A DNA stretch of 64,000 nucleotides from Pelagibius marinus (GTDB lineage Bacteria; Pseudomonadota; Alphaproteobacteria; Kiloniellales; Kiloniellaceae): positions 372,001 through 436,000 of the forward strand of contig NZ_JACSDK010000010.1 of assembly GCF_014925385.1 (NCBI RefSeq). Direction: 5' to 3'. The position numbers were made by a program, and so were the translations under genes. Below, one piece after another: positions 1 to 9,045 of the stretch (position 1 is the first letter of the stretch; the number at the start of each line of letters is the position of its first letter). The notes beneath the pieces were generated by a model. The model was not told the origin of the DNA and did not search any database. It saw only the letters and a list, made by a program, of their open reading frames with translations.

Positions 1-1139
1 TGGGCGAGGACCCGCCGGTGGTGAACGTCTCCTCGCGCTATGGCGCGATGAGCTACAACGGCACCCGCATGGCCGGCTTCAACAACATCGAGCTGATCAC
101 CGACCGGCCGCTGGACGTGAACCTGCGCGAGATCAAGCAGGTGAAGCGCGACTGGCCGGACCGCGCCATGGTGGTTTCCCTCATGGTCCCCTGCGAGGAG
201 GAGAACTGGCGCGCCATCCTGGCCCAGGTGGAGGACACCGGCGCCGACGGCGTGGAGCTGAACTTCGGCTGCCCGCACGGCATGTCGGAGCGCGGCATGG
301 GCTCGGCCGTCGGCCAGGTGCCCGAGTACATCGAGATGGTGACGCGCTGGTGCAAGGCCCACACCCGCATGCCGGTGTTCGTGAAGCTGACGCCCAACGT
401 GACCAACATTCTGGGCCCGGCCCGCGCCGCCAAGGCCGGCGGCGCCGACGCGGTGTCCCTGATCAACACCATCAACTCCATCGCCTCCGTCGACCTGGAC
501 GTCATGGCGCCGACTCCGACGGTGGACGGCAAGGGCACCCACGGCGGCTACTGCGGCCCGGCGGTCAAGCCCATCGCCATGCACATGGTGGCGGAGATCG
601 CGCGCGACGCGGAGACCGCCGGCCTGCCGATTTCCGCTATCGGCGGCATTTCCAACTGGCGCGACGCGGCCGAGTTCATGACCCTGGGCGCCGGCTCGGT
701 GCAGGTCTGCACCGCGGCCATGCACCACGGCTTCAAGATCGTCGAGGACATGATCGACGGCCTCGGTTACTGGATGGATGAGAAGGGCTACAGGACCCTG
801 GACGACTTCCGCGGCGCCGCCGTGCCCAACGTCACCGACTGGCAGTATCTCAACATCAACTACGAGATCGTCGCCAAAATCGACCAGGACCTCTGCATCA
901 AGTGCGGCCTTTGCCACATCGCCTGCGAGGACACCTCCCACCAGGCCATCGCGGCGCAGAAAGCGGACGGCCTGCGCCGCTACGAGGTGATCGACCAGGA
1001 ATGCGTCGGCTGTAACCTCTGCATGCACGTCTGCCCGGTGGAGGGCTGCATCTCCATGGTCGAGGTGGACAACGGCAAGGGTTATCTGAACTGGAAGGAA
1101 GATCCGCGCAACCCGATGAACCAGAAGGCCGCGGAGTAA
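1..1139 (+). CDS. preA: NAD-dependent dihydropyrimidine dehydrogenase subunit PreA, 5' partial
   Basis: This is the catalytic FMN/iron-sulfur subunit of dihydropyrimidine dehydrogenase, which reduces uracil and thymine to the 5,6-dihydro forms, the first step of reductive pyrimidine breakdown in the cytosol. The left edge of the window cuts the gene; the frame is open from base 3 and I see about 379 residues, so roughly 40 N-terminal residues are missing compared with the family. A TIM-barrel with the CPHGM-ERGMG active-site loop (bases 267-305) comes first, followed by two C-terminal 4Fe-4S motifs, CIKCGLCHIAC and CVGCNLCMHVC. The position matching the proton-donor cysteine of mammalian DPD looks like valine (bases 309-311). 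The gene lies 8 bp before an N-carbamoyl amidohydrolase and is likely in one operon with it; its partner preT is probably just outside the window. Confidence 0.95.
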   Translation, partial: GEDPPVVNVSSRYGAMSYNGTRMAGFNNIELITDRPLDVNLREIKQVKRDWPDRAMVVSLMVPCEEENWRAILAQVEDTGADGVELNFGCPHGMSERGMGSAVGQVPEYIEMVTRWCKAHTRMPVFVKLTPNVTNILGPARAAKAGGADAVSLINTINSIASVDLDVMAPTPTVDGKGTHGGYCGPAVKPIAMHMVAEIARDAETAGLPISAIGGISNWRDAAEFMTLGAGSVQVCTAAMHHGFKIVEDMIDGLGYWMDEKGYRTLDDFRGAAVPNVTDWQYLNINYEIVAKIDQDLCIKCGLCHIACEDTSHQAIAAQKADGLRRYEVIDQECVGCNLCMHVCPVEGCISMVEVDNGKGYLNWKEDPRNPMNQKAAE

Positions 1140-1147
1140 GAGAGATT

Positions 1148-2395
1148 ATGGACGCGCAGAACCCCAAGAACCTGAAAGTGAACGGCGACCGCCTGTGGGA
1201 CAGCCTCATGGAGATGGCGAAGATCGGCCCGGGCGTGGCCGGCGGCAACTGCCGCCTGGCGCTCAGCGACTTCGACAAGGAAGGCCGCGACCTCTTCGTG
1301 CGCTGGTGCCAGGAGGCCGGCTGCTCCATCGCCGTGGATAAGATGGGCAACATCTTCGCCCGGCGGCCTGGCAAGAATCCCGACCTGCCGCCGGTCACCA
1401 CCGGCAGCCACCTGGACACCCAGCCCACCGGCGGCAAGTTTGACGGCGTCTTCGGCGTGCTGGCGGGCCTGGAAGTCCTCCGCACCCTCAACGACAACAA
1501 CATCGAGACCGAGGCGCCGGTCGAGGTGGCGGTCTGGACCAACGAGGAAGGCTCGCGCTTCGCCCCCGCCATGGTCGCCTCCGGCGTCTTCGCCGGGGTC
1601 TTCGACCTGGACTACGGCCATTCCCGCGCCGATGTGGACGGCAAGACCATCGGTGAGGAGCTGCAGCGCATCGGCTACCTGGGCGACCAGACGCCGGGCG
1701 ACCATCCGATCCGCGCCTTCTTTGAGGCCCATATCGAGCAGGGGCCGATCCTGGAGGCGGAGAAAAAGACCATCGGCGTGGTCACGGGCGCCCAGGGACA
1801 GCGCTGGTTCGAGGTGACGCTGACCGGCGCCGAGTCCCACGCCGGCACGACGCCGATGAACCGGCGCAGGGACGCCCTGGTCGCCGCCTCCAGGCTGGTG
1901 ACGAAGGTGAATGAGATCGCGCTGGCCCATCCGCCCCACGCGGTCAGCACCGTCGGCATGATGCAGGTCAGCCCCAATTCGCGGAACACCATCCCCGGCA
2001 GCGTCTTCCTGACGGTGGACCTGCGCCACCCCGAGGACGAGACGCTGAGCGCCATGGAAGCCGAGTTGCGCGCGGCCTGCGACGAGATCTGCGGGCCGGC
2101 GGGGATCTCCGCCGATGTCGACATGATCTGGTATTCGCCGCCCATCGTCTTCGACAAGGACTGCGTCGGCGCGGTGAAGCAGGCGGCCGGCGATGCCGGC
2201 TACGAGAACATGGAGATCATCTCCGGGGCCGGGCACGACGCCTGCTATGTCAGCCGCGTGGCGCCCACGGCCATGATCTTTGTGCCCTGCGAGGACGGGG
2301 TCAGCCACAACGAGAGCGAAAGCGCGACGCCGGAGGACCTGGCGGCGGGCTGCAACGTGCTGCTTTATGCCATGCTGGAGCGGGCCAGTGCTTGA
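1148..2395 (+). CDS. M20-family Zn-dependent N-carbamoyl amidohydrolase (beta-ureidopropionase / N-carbamoyl-L-amino acid hydrolase type)
   Basis: The enzyme hydrolyses an N-carbamoyl group to give the free amine, CO2 and ammonia; in this context the likely substrate is N-carbamoyl-beta-alanine, the third step of reductive pyrimidine catabolism. The 415-residue length is normal for the family. Visible metal-site motifs are TGSHLDTQPTGGKFDGV, NEEGSRF and, near the end, VSHNESE. The start is the first ATG, 8 bp after the preA stop. Family members also include allantoate amidohydrolase and hydantoin-pathway enzymes, so the exact substrate is inferred from its neighbours. A second, unrelated nitrilase-type enzyme able to do the same step lies at 23961-24824. 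Confidence 0.9.
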   Translation: MDAQNPKNLKVNGDRLWDSLMEMAKIGPGVAGGNCRLALSDFDKEGRDLFVRWCQEAGCSIAVDKMGNIFARRPGKNPDLPPVTTGSHLDTQPTGGKFDGVFGVLAGLEVLRTLNDNNIETEAPVEVAVWTNEEGSRFAPAMVASGVFAGVFDLDYGHSRADVDGKTIGEELQRIGYLGDQTPGDHPIRAFFEAHIEQGPILEAEKKTIGVVTGAQGQRWFEVTLTGAESHAGTTPMNRRRDALVAASRLVTKVNEIALAHPPHAVSTVGMMQVSPNSRNTIPGSVFLTVDLRHPEDETLSAMEAELRAACDEICGPAGISADVDMIWYSPPIVFDKDCVGAVKQAAGDAGYENMEIISGAGHDACYVSRVAPTAMIFVPCEDGVSHNESESATPEDLAAGCNVLLYAMLERASA

Positions 2396-2450
2396 CCTTT
2401 GGGTTCGAAAGGGTCGGAATGGCCGCACCCCCGCCAGAGGGGACTAAGGG

Positions 2451-3290
2451 ATGGCGATAGAGGCGGTTATGCGGCAGGAGCAGGCGGCGGAAGGACCCGC
2501 GGGGCAGGCGGCGAAACCTGTCATCGAGGTTGAAGACCTTTCGCTAACCTTCCAGACTGCCGACGGTCCTGTCTATGCGCTCTCCGAGGTCAACCTGACG
2601 GTCAAGGCCGGGGATTTCGTCTCCTTCATCGGCCCCTCGGGCTGCGGCAAGACCACCCTGCTGCGCGTCATCGCCGACTTGGAGCGCCAGACAGCCGGCC
2701 GGATCTCCGTGAACGGCGTGACCCCGGAAGAGGCGCGCCTGGGCCGCGCCTACGGCTACGTCTTCCAGGCTCCGGCGCTCTATCCCTGGCGCACGGTGGA
2801 GCGCAACGTCATGCTGCCCCTGGAGATCATGGGCATGAACGCGGCGGAGCGCAAAGACCGGGCGGCGCGCTATCTGGACCTGGTGAACCTGAAGGGCTTC
2901 GAGAAGAAGTTCCCCTGGCAGCTTTCCGGCGGCATGCAGCAGCGGGTCTCCATCGCCCGCGCGCTCTCCTTCGAGCCGGAGCTGCTACTGATGGACGAGC
3001 CCTTCGGCGCTCTGGACGAGATCACCCGCGACCACCTGAACGAGCAGCTGCTGCGCCTCTGGGAGCGTACCGGTAAGACGGTGATCTTTGTCACCCACTC
3101 GATCCCCGAGGCGGTCTTCCTTTCTTCCAAGATCGTGGTGATGTCGCCGCGCCCGGGCCGCGTCACCGACATCATTGACTGCAACCTGCCGCCGGACCGC
3201 ACCTTGGACGCCCGCGAAAGCAAGGAGTTCGCGGAGATCGCCCACCGGGTGCGCGAGGGGCTGCGCGCGGGGCACAGCTATGACGACTGA
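2451..3290 (+). CDS. NitT/TauT-type ABC transporter ATP-binding protein
   Basis: This cytoplasmic ATPase powers import by the transporter encoded in the next three genes. It shows Walker A (GPSGCGKTT, about residues 63-71), a Q-loop (FQAPALYPW), the signature [15 protein letters not shown] and Walker [14 protein letters not shown], followed by the switch His in VTHSI. At 279 residues it is typical of the SsuB/TauB/ThiZ group. It follows preA and the amidohydrolase after a 55 bp gap, so a pyrimidine, or a breakdown intermediate, is the likely cargo. The substrate assignment is inference from context only. Confidence 0.92.
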   Translation: MAIEAVMRQEQAAEGPAGQAAKPVIEVEDLSLTFQTADGPVYALSEVNLTVKAGDFVSFIGPSGCGKTTLLRVIADLERQTAGRISVNGVTPEEARLGRAYGYVFQAPALYPWRTVERNVMLPLEIMGMNAAERKDRAARYLDLVNLKGFEKKFPWQLSGGMQQRVSIARALSFEPELLLMDEPFGALDEITRDHLNEQLLRLWERTGKTVIFVTHSIPEAVFLSSKIVVMSPRPGRVTDIIDCNLPPDRTLDARESKEFAEIAHRVREGLRAGHSYDD

Positions 3291-4206
3291 GGCGCTCAAC
3301 TCGCCTCATGCTGCCGCGCCGGGATGGTTGTCCCGCGTCTTCGCCGGCCGCGGCGGCCCGCTCGCCGTCGTCGTCTTCTTTCTCTTCGTGCTCTGGTACC
3401 TCGGCACCGTCTGGCTGAATGCCCCGCTGCTGATCGACGGCTACGAGCGCCGTGACGTCGACTGGTCCTTCTCGCAGCTGGTCGAGGATTCCATGGCCAT
3501 GGAGCGGCCGATCCTGCCGGCGCCGCACCAGGTCGCCGTGGAACTCGACAAGTCGATCCTGGGGCGCAAGGTCACCTCCAAGCGCAGCCTCGTCTACCAC
3601 GCCTGGGTGACGCTCTCCTCGACACTGCTCGGCTTCGTCATGGGCACGGTGCTCGGCATCGTGCTGGCGGTGGGCATCGTCCACGTGAAGACCCTGGACC
3701 GCAGCCTCTTGCCCTGGGTCATCGCCTCGCAGACCATCCCGATTCTCGCCATCGCGCCGATGATCATCGTGGTGCTGGGCAACATCGGCTTCACCGGCCT
3801 GGTGCCCAAGGCGCTGATCTCCATGTACCTCTGCTTCTTCCCGGTGACCATCGGCATGGTGAAGGGCCTGCGCTCGCCCGACCCGCTGCAGCAGGACCTC
3901 ATGCGCACCTACTCGGCCAACACCAACCAGGTGTTCTGGAAGCTGCGCTGGCCCTCCTCGGTGCCCTTCCTCTTCGCCAGCCTGAAGGTCGCCATCGCCA
4001 TCTCCCTGGTCGGCGCCATCGTCGGCGAGCTGCCGACCGGCGCCCAGGCCGGGATTGGGGCTCGTTTGCTGGTCGGCTCCTACTACGGCCAGACCGTGCA
4101 GATCTGGGCGGCGCTGCTGACCGCCGCCGCCATGGCCGGCCTGCTGGTCGCCGCCATGGGCGGGCTAGAGAAGCTCGTGCTGAAGCGCATGGGGGTGCAG
4201 GGATGA
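3280..4206 (+). CDS. NitT/TauT-type ABC transporter permease 1
   Basis: This inner-membrane permease subunit has about six predicted membrane segments and a BPD_transp_1 domain, with the EAA-like coupling loop around MRTYSANTNQVFWKLRWP. I chose the ATG at 3280, which overlaps the end of the ATPase gene by 11 bp, because the product then begins [12 protein letters not shown] and reaches the usual length (308 residues). An upstream in-frame start at 3175 only adds arginine-rich shadow sequence. The gene ends in an ATGA overlap with the second permease, indicating translational coupling. Confidence 0.88.
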   Translation: MTTEALNSPHAAAPGWLSRVFAGRGGPLAVVVFFLFVLWYLGTVWLNAPLLIDGYERRDVDWSFSQLVEDSMAMERPILPAPHQVAVELDKSILGRKVTSKRSLVYHAWVTLSSTLLGFVMGTVLGIVLAVGIVHVKTLDRSLLPWVIASQTIPILAIAPMIIVVLGNIGFTGLVPKALISMYLCFFPVTIGMVKGLRSPDPLQQDLMRTYSANTNQVFWKLRWPSSVPFLFASLKVAIAISLVGAIVGELPTGAQAGIGARLLVGSYYGQTVQIWAALLTAAAMAGLLVAAMGGLEKLVLKRMGVQG

Positions 4207-5411
4207 AGATCGCCGCCCGGCTGCGGACTGACCTCTGCTGTCTGCTTTATGTGGGCTGCACCTTGGTGGCCTTTTTGCTACCCGTGGATATCTTTCAGCT
4301 CAGCAGTGAGCGGGGGCCACTCTCCCTAGGTTGGTTCGATGAATGGAGCGGCGGCGGTATTCTAGTAGTGCCTGTCATTGCGGCTTTCTTGTTGATTGCA
4401 TCCTATCTTTGGATGCGTCCGAGCCCTTCCAAAGCCTCTGTTCTGCTGACCTTAGCCGCCGTTCTCGGAACCATTCCACCACTCCTGGTCATCGGGCGCG
4501 CGTTCTTCCCGTTTTTTGATGACTCTTCGGTTCTTGCTGCCCCCATCGGTCCTGGAGCACTCGGCATCTGGATATATGTCATCGGCCTCGGCTTTCTGGT
4601 TTGGCGGGCGTTGAGTCTGCTGTCGGAGGCGGCCTCGCAGCGGGAGGCGCCGCGCGCCCTCGGTCTGCTGGTGCCGGCGCTCTTCGGGGCCTGGCTGATT
4701 TACCTTTGGCAGGTACTGGTGACCGGCTTCGGCGTGCCCTCGGTGCTGCTGCCGGCGCCCTCGCTCATCGCGCAGGTTTTCGCTGCCTCCACCCATACGC
4801 TCTGGGCCGACTTCTACCAGACCTTCCTGAAGTCGGTACTCTCGGGGTTCGCGCTGGGCTGCGGCAGCGGCTTCCTGGTGGCCCTGCTGGTCGACCGCGT
4901 GCCCTTCCTGCAGCGCGGCCTGCTGCCGCTGGGCAACTTCGTCTCGGCGCTGCCCATCGTCGGCGTGGCGCCGATCATGGTCATGTGGTTCGGCTTCGAC
5001 TGGCAGTCCAAGGCGGCGGTGGTGGTCATCATGACCTTCTTCCCCATGCTGGTGAACACCATCGCAGGGCTGCACGCCACCCAGGCCATGGAGCGCGACC
5101 TCATGCGCTCCTACGGCGCCAGCTACCTGCAGACCCTGATCCGGGTGCGGCTGCCCAACGCGTTGCCCTTTATTTTCAACGCTCTCAAGATCAACTCCAC
5201 CCTTGCGCTGATCGGCGCGATCGTGGCCGAATTCTTCGGCACGCCCATCGTCGGCATGGGGTTCCGCATTTCCACGGAGATCGGCCGCATGAACGTCGAG
5301 ATGGTCTGGGCGACCATCGCGGTGGCGGCGGTGGCCGGGTCCCTGTTCTACGGCCTGCTGGCGCTTGCCGAGCGGACCACGACTTTCTGGCATCCGTCCT
5401 ATCGACAATAG
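4203..5411 (+). CDS. NitT/TauT-type ABC transporter permease 2 with N-terminal membrane extension
   Basis: This is the second permease of the transporter, overlapping the first by 4 bp (ATGA). Residues from about 150 to 402 are a standard SsuC-type permease, with the coupling loop around MRSYGASYLQTLIRVRLP. Residues 1-150 are an extra region with about four hydrophobic segments. Bases 4215-4620, which encode that extension, are visibly poorer in GC and use TTA, CTA and ATA codons that the rest of the operon avoids, suggesting a separately acquired segment. At 402 residues it is well above the family norm of about 260. Confidence 0.85.
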   Translation: MKIAARLRTDLCCLLYVGCTLVAFLLPVDIFQLSSERGPLSLGWFDEWSGGGILVVPVIAAFLLIASYLWMRPSPSKASVLLTLAAVLGTIPPLLVIGRAFFPFFDDSSVLAAPIGPGALGIWIYVIGLGFLVWRALSLLSEAASQREAPRALGLLVPALFGAWLIYLWQVLVTGFGVPSVLLPAPSLIAQVFAASTHTLWADFYQTFLKSVLSGFALGCGSGFLVALLVDRVPFLQRGLLPLGNFVSALPIVGVAPIMVMWFGFDWQSKAAVVVIMTFFPMLVNTIAGLHATQAMERDLMRSYGASYLQTLIRVRLPNALPFIFNALKINSTLALIGAIVAEFFGTPIVGMGFRISTEIGRMNVEMVWATIAVAAVAGSLFYGLLALAERTTTFWHPSYRQ

Positions 5412-5500
5412 GGGAATAACAAATAGGACGTGGCCGGCTATGAGGCGAGGAAGCCTTCTTTAGGACAAAAATGAACCTTCATGAGAAGAGGAGAGGCGAA

Positions 5501-6508
5501 ATGAGTAAGTGGTATGTAAATGCCTTGGGCGCGGCGGCAGGGGCGGGGCTGCTGCTGGCCGCGGGCAGCGCCGCGGCGGCGGACGCCGTGACCATTCAGT
5601 TGAAATGGGTGACCCAGGCCCAGTTCGCCGGCTACTACGTGGCCCAGGACAAGGGCTTCTACGAGGAAGCCGACCTCGATGTCACCATCAAGCCGGGCGG
5701 TCCGGACATCGCCCCGCCGCAGGTCATCGCCGGCGGCGGCGCCGACGTCATCATCGACTGGATGCCCTCCGCGCTCGCATCGCGCGAGAAGGGCGTGCCC
5801 CTGGTCAACATCGCCCAGGTCTTCGAGAAGTCGGGCATGATGCTGACCTGCCGCAAGGACAGCGGCATCACCTCGCCGAAGGACTTCCCGGGCCACACCC
5901 TGGGTGTCTGGTTCTTCGGTAACGAGTATCCCTTCCTGTCGTGGATGGCCAAGCTCGGCATCCCGACCGAAGGCGGCGACAAGGGCGTCACGGTGCTGAA
6001 GCAGGGCTTCAACGTCGACCCGATCCTGCAGAAGCAGGCGGCCTGCGTCTCCACCATGACCTACAACGAGTACTGGCAGATCATCGACGCCGGCCTGACC
6101 GAGGACGACCTTATCGTCTACAAGTACGAGGACCAGGGCGTGGCGACGCTGGAGGACGGTCTCTACGTGCTGGAGGACAGCCTCAAGGACGCCGCCTTCG
6201 TCGACAAGATGTCGCGCTTCGTGAAGGCCTCCATGAAGGGCTGGGAATATGCCCGTGAGCATCCCGACGAGGCCGCGGAGATCGTGCTGGAGAACGACGC
6301 TACCGGTGCCCAGACCGAGAAGCACCAGAAGCGCATGATGGGTGAGATCGCCAAGCTGCTCGGCAGCGAGAAGCTGGGCTTCCTCGATCCGGCCGACTAC
6401 GACCGCACGGTGGACACCCTGTTGTCCAACGAGTCGACCCCGGTCATCACCAAGAAGCCGGAAGGCGCCTGGACCCACGAGGTCTGGGAGAAGGCCATGG
6501 GGATGTAG
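5501..6508 (+). CDS. NMT1/THI5-like ABC transporter substrate-binding protein
   Basis: This is the periplasmic binding protein of the transporter. The ATG at 5501 follows a good ribosome-binding site (GAGGAGAGG) and gives a clean Sec signal peptide, with likely cleavage after the SAAAA run near residue 27; an ATG 30 bases upstream is less likely. The mature protein opens with VTIQLKWVTQAQFAGYYVA, the hallmark of ThiY/THI5-like pyrimidine-binding proteins. The family carries hydroxymethylpyrimidine, riboflavin precursors and similar rings. With preA next door, uracil, thymine or a reduced pyrimidine is a reasonable guess. Confidence 0.88.
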   Translation: MSKWYVNALGAAAGAGLLLAAGSAAAADAVTIQLKWVTQAQFAGYYVAQDKGFYEEADLDVTIKPGGPDIAPPQVIAGGGADVIIDWMPSALASREKGVPLVNIAQVFEKSGMMLTCRKDSGITSPKDFPGHTLGVWFFGNEYPFLSWMAKLGIPTEGGDKGVTVLKQGFNVDPILQKQAACVSTMTYNEYWQIIDAGLTEDDLIVYKYEDQGVATLEDGLYVLEDSLKDAAFVDKMSRFVKASMKGWEYAREHPDEAAEIVLENDATGAQTEKHQKRMMGEIAKLLGSEKLGFLDPADYDRTVDTLLSNESTPVITKKPEGAWTHEVWEKAMGM

Positions 6509-6554
6509 GCGTCCTCGAAAGCCTGTTGGAAGACCCGGACCGAGGTTCGGGGGG

Positions 6555-6584
6555 AGGGGGAGCGCCGGGGCGCTCCCCCTTTTT
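6555..6584 (+). terminator. Rho-independent terminator after the pyrimidine transporter operon
   Basis: A perfect 10 bp stem (AGGGGGAGCG / CGCTCCCCCT) with a six-base loop is followed directly by a T run. It lies 46 bp after the stop of the binding-protein gene and closes the preA-transporter operon. Confidence 0.85.
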
Positions 6585-6906
6585 CCGTGGCGGTGTCGCG
6601 GGAGTCCGAAGAGGCGCAGCCGCTCCCGCCACCCAACCGATACTTGATTGAGAAAGGCGCCGTTGACGCCCTTGGGGAAAGGCGCCGCCGCAGGGTTGGA
6701 GCGAGCTTGGCGGTTCAAACTGCGGTAGCGGAGAGGCGCGTCCGGCATCGCCTGACATTTCTTCGCCAAACAACTCCCGGCTGCTTCACGGCCTTAGCGG
6801 TCTGGGGTGATACTACACGGAGCCCGTAGCGCGGCAGACAAAGTCGCGCCAGCGGGGCAGGGGTCTGCCACCTTCGCCGGATCACGCTGTGATCGGGGGG
6901 TGTCTT
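6585..6906. other. Intergenic stretch, no gene seen
   Basis: About 320 bases lie between the terminator and the next gene. Open frames here on either strand have no recognisable protein features. The stretch presumably holds the promoter of the downstream pair; I could not pick a convincing -35/-10. Confidence 0.5.
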
Positions 6907-7488
6907 ATGCGGGCCCTTGCCTTCGTTCTGTGCTTGCTGCTGCCTGTCTCTGCCGCGGCGGATCCCTACTATCCATCGCCTCCCGCCCACAGCGAGCTGC
7001 TGGCCCGGCAGCCGGAGCTGGCATTCACCGGCTGGGACAGCTGGCCCGTCGATCTGGAGCTGCTGGACCGCGTCAATCGCGGGGTCAACGCCTCCATGAG
7101 CTATCGGCCGGAGGTGCGGGACGTCTGGGGCGCCGGGTCGGACTGTGAAGACTACGCCCTGGGTAAGCTCACCGCGCTTTTGAAGGCCGGCGTGCCGCGC
7201 GGGGCGCTGCGGCTCGCCATTGCCAGGGTCGGCGGGCACGGCCACGCCGTGCTGGTGGTGCGCGACCTTTGGGTGCTGGACAGCCGCCACGACGAGCCGC
7301 TCCGCCTCGACCGTTCGGGCCTGCGGCTCGCGGCCTGGGAGACGGCGAAGGGCAAGTGGAACCCGGCCGGCGGTTTCGCCAGCCTCGCCGATCATCTGCG
7401 TTGGGCCGGGCGGCAATCGGCGTCTTGGGGCAGCGTCGCGCGAAGTGAGCAGCTTTACCATCAACCTTCCGTTCGGAGGAAACAATGA
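6907..7488 (+). CDS. Transglutaminase-like cysteine peptidase (BTLCP family), secreted
   Basis: This small exported protein (193 residues) belongs to the bacterial transglutaminase-like cysteine proteinase family. Residues 1-18 are a signal peptide. The catalytic triad is visible as Cys in GSDCEDYA, His in GGHGHAVLVV and Asp in LDSRHDE. The ATG at 6907 is preferred to a GTG at 6889 because a G-rich site (GGGGGG) sits at the right distance before it and the signal peptide then starts correctly. Family members are often periplasmic proteases, the best known being LapG-like enzymes that cleave adhesins. No LapD or adhesin gene is visible here. It overlaps the next gene by 4 bp. Confidence 0.82.
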   Translation: MRALAFVLCLLLPVSAAADPYYPSPPAHSELLARQPELAFTGWDSWPVDLELLDRVNRGVNASMSYRPEVRDVWGAGSDCEDYALGKLTALLKAGVPRGALRLAIARVGGHGHAVLVVRDLWVLDSRHDEPLRLDRSGLRLAAWETAKGKWNPAGGFASLADHLRWAGRQSASWGSVARSEQLYHQPSVRRKQ

Positions 7489-8900
7489 GCGCTTTTGAAA
7501 TGGCGGCGAGAGATGCTGCCAGCGTGAAGGTCGATTCGACTGCGATCGAGGCCCTGGAAGGGGATCTCCGGGGGTCGGTGCTGCTCCCCGCGTCGGCCGG
7601 CTACGATCAGGCACGGCTTATCTGGAACGGCATGATCGACCGCCACCCGGCGATGATCGTTCGCTGCGCCGGCGCCGCCGATGTCGCCGCCGCGGTGAAC
7701 TTCGGCAGGGAGCACGATCTGCTGATCGCCGTGAAGGGCGGCGGCCACAACGTGGCCGGCAACGCGGTCTGCGACGGCGGCCTGATGATCGACCTCTCCG
7801 ACATGCGCTATGTGCGCGCAGACCCGGGGACTCGCCGCGCCCGGGCCGGCGGCGGCGCCACCTGGGGCGACTTCGATGCCGAGACACAGATCTTCGGACT
7901 TGCGACCACCGGAGGCCTGATCAGCGGCACGGGGGTTGCGGGGCTGACCCTGGGCGGCGGTATCGGCTGGCTCAGCCGCTCCCACGGGCTGGCCTGCGAC
8001 AATCTCGTTTCCGTCGACGTGGTCACGGCCGCGGGTGATCGGGTGAGGGCGAGCGAGGACGAGAACCCCGATCTCTTCTGGGGCCTCAAGGGCGGCAGCG
8101 GCAACTTCGGGATCGCCACCTCCTTCGAATTCCAGCTGCATCCGGTAGGACCGTCGGTTTTCGCGGGCATGACGCTCTATCCCCTGGACGAGGCGCAGGA
8201 AATGCTCCTCTGGTTCCGCGATTTCATGGCGCAGGCCCCCGATGCTCTGGGCGGCCTGGCGGGACTGGTCGCCACGCCCGACGGCGCGCAAGTGCTGGCC
8301 CTCATCGGCGTCTACAACGACGAACCATCGCAGGGCGAGGCCGTGCTCAAGCCCCTGCGGCAGGCGCGCCAGCCGCTGCTGGATACCTTCGCAGCGACCC
8401 CCTACCGCAGAATCCAGACGCTCTTCGATGCGGGTTCGCCGCCGGGGCTGCGCTACTACTGGAAGTCCAGCTTCCTGGACAGCCTGCCGGCAGAGGCCGC
8501 CGAGACCGTCGTTGCCCAGGCCCGCAAGAGCCCATCGCCGAGTTCCAAGGTCTTCGTGGAGTTCCTCGGCGGTGCCGTCTCCCGGATTCCACGGGAGAGC
8601 GCGGTCTTCGACCACCGCGGCTCGTCCTACAACCTGCTGATTATCGGTGGCTGGGAGAACCCGGCGCAGGACGAGGCCAATCGTACCTGGGTCCGGGAGA
8701 CATGGCAGGCAATGAAGCCCTTTGAGTCGGAAGGGGTCTATGTGAACTACCTGGGGACCGAGAGCGACGAGGGCGGCAATCGGCTGGCGGAGGCCTACGG
8801 GCCCGGAAAATACGAAAGGCTGGTGGCGCTGAAGCGCAAATACGATCCGACGAACCTCTTCCGGATGAACCAGAACATCAGGCCCGACGCCTCCGGCTAG
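7485..8900 (+). CDS. FAD-binding oxidoreductase, berberine-bridge-enzyme-like
   Basis: A flavoprotein of 471 residues with an N-terminal PCMH-type FAD-binding domain and a C-terminal BBE domain. GGGHNVAGNAV carries the histidine expected to bind FAD covalently, and GLTLGGGIGWLSRSHGL is the second flavin motif. The C-terminus has the BBE signature, ending KYDPTNLFRMNQNI. Substrates in this family range from sugars to alkaloid-like compounds and cannot be read here. The ATG overlaps the peptidase stop, suggesting co-translation, although the two products have no obvious shared pathway. Confidence 0.88.
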   Translation: MSAFEMAARDAASVKVDSTAIEALEGDLRGSVLLPASAGYDQARLIWNGMIDRHPAMIVRCAGAADVAAAVNFGREHDLLIAVKGGGHNVAGNAVCDGGLMIDLSDMRYVRADPGTRRARAGGGATWGDFDAETQIFGLATTGGLISGTGVAGLTLGGGIGWLSRSHGLACDNLVSVDVVTAAGDRVRASEDENPDLFWGLKGGSGNFGIATSFEFQLHPVGPSVFAGMTLYPLDEAQEMLLWFRDFMAQAPDALGGLAGLVATPDGAQVLALIGVYNDEPSQGEAVLKPLRQARQPLLDTFAATPYRRIQTLFDAGSPPGLRYYWKSSFLDSLPAEAAETVVAQARKSPSPSSKVFVEFLGGAVSRIPRESAVFDHRGSSYNLLIIGGWENPAQDEANRTWVRETWQAMKPFESEGVYVNYLGTESDEGGNRLAEAYGPGKYERLVALKRKYDPTNLFRMNQNIRPDASG

Positions 8901-9045
8901 CGCCCTAGGGTTTTCGGCTCTTTTTCGCTGAAAATCCCTTTATCCGGGGTAGTTTATGTTGCCGCCGGTTCATGTATAGTCCCGGTCGCCGCCGGTTGCA
9001 GCGCCGGGCCGGCGACCAGGAGCCCCCCAGTACCGAAGCCAGATT

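Noticed and set aside
6740-6760. 16-base match between 6.74 kb and 60.87 kb (TCCGGCATCGCCTGAC)
   Set aside because: A match of this length is expected by chance in a 64 kb GC-rich window, and the flanks do not align.
8901-9045. SAM-II riboswitch upstream of metA
   Set aside because: Alphaproteobacterial metA genes often have one, but the characteristic pseudoknot sequences are not present; only a GC-rich hairpin is seen.
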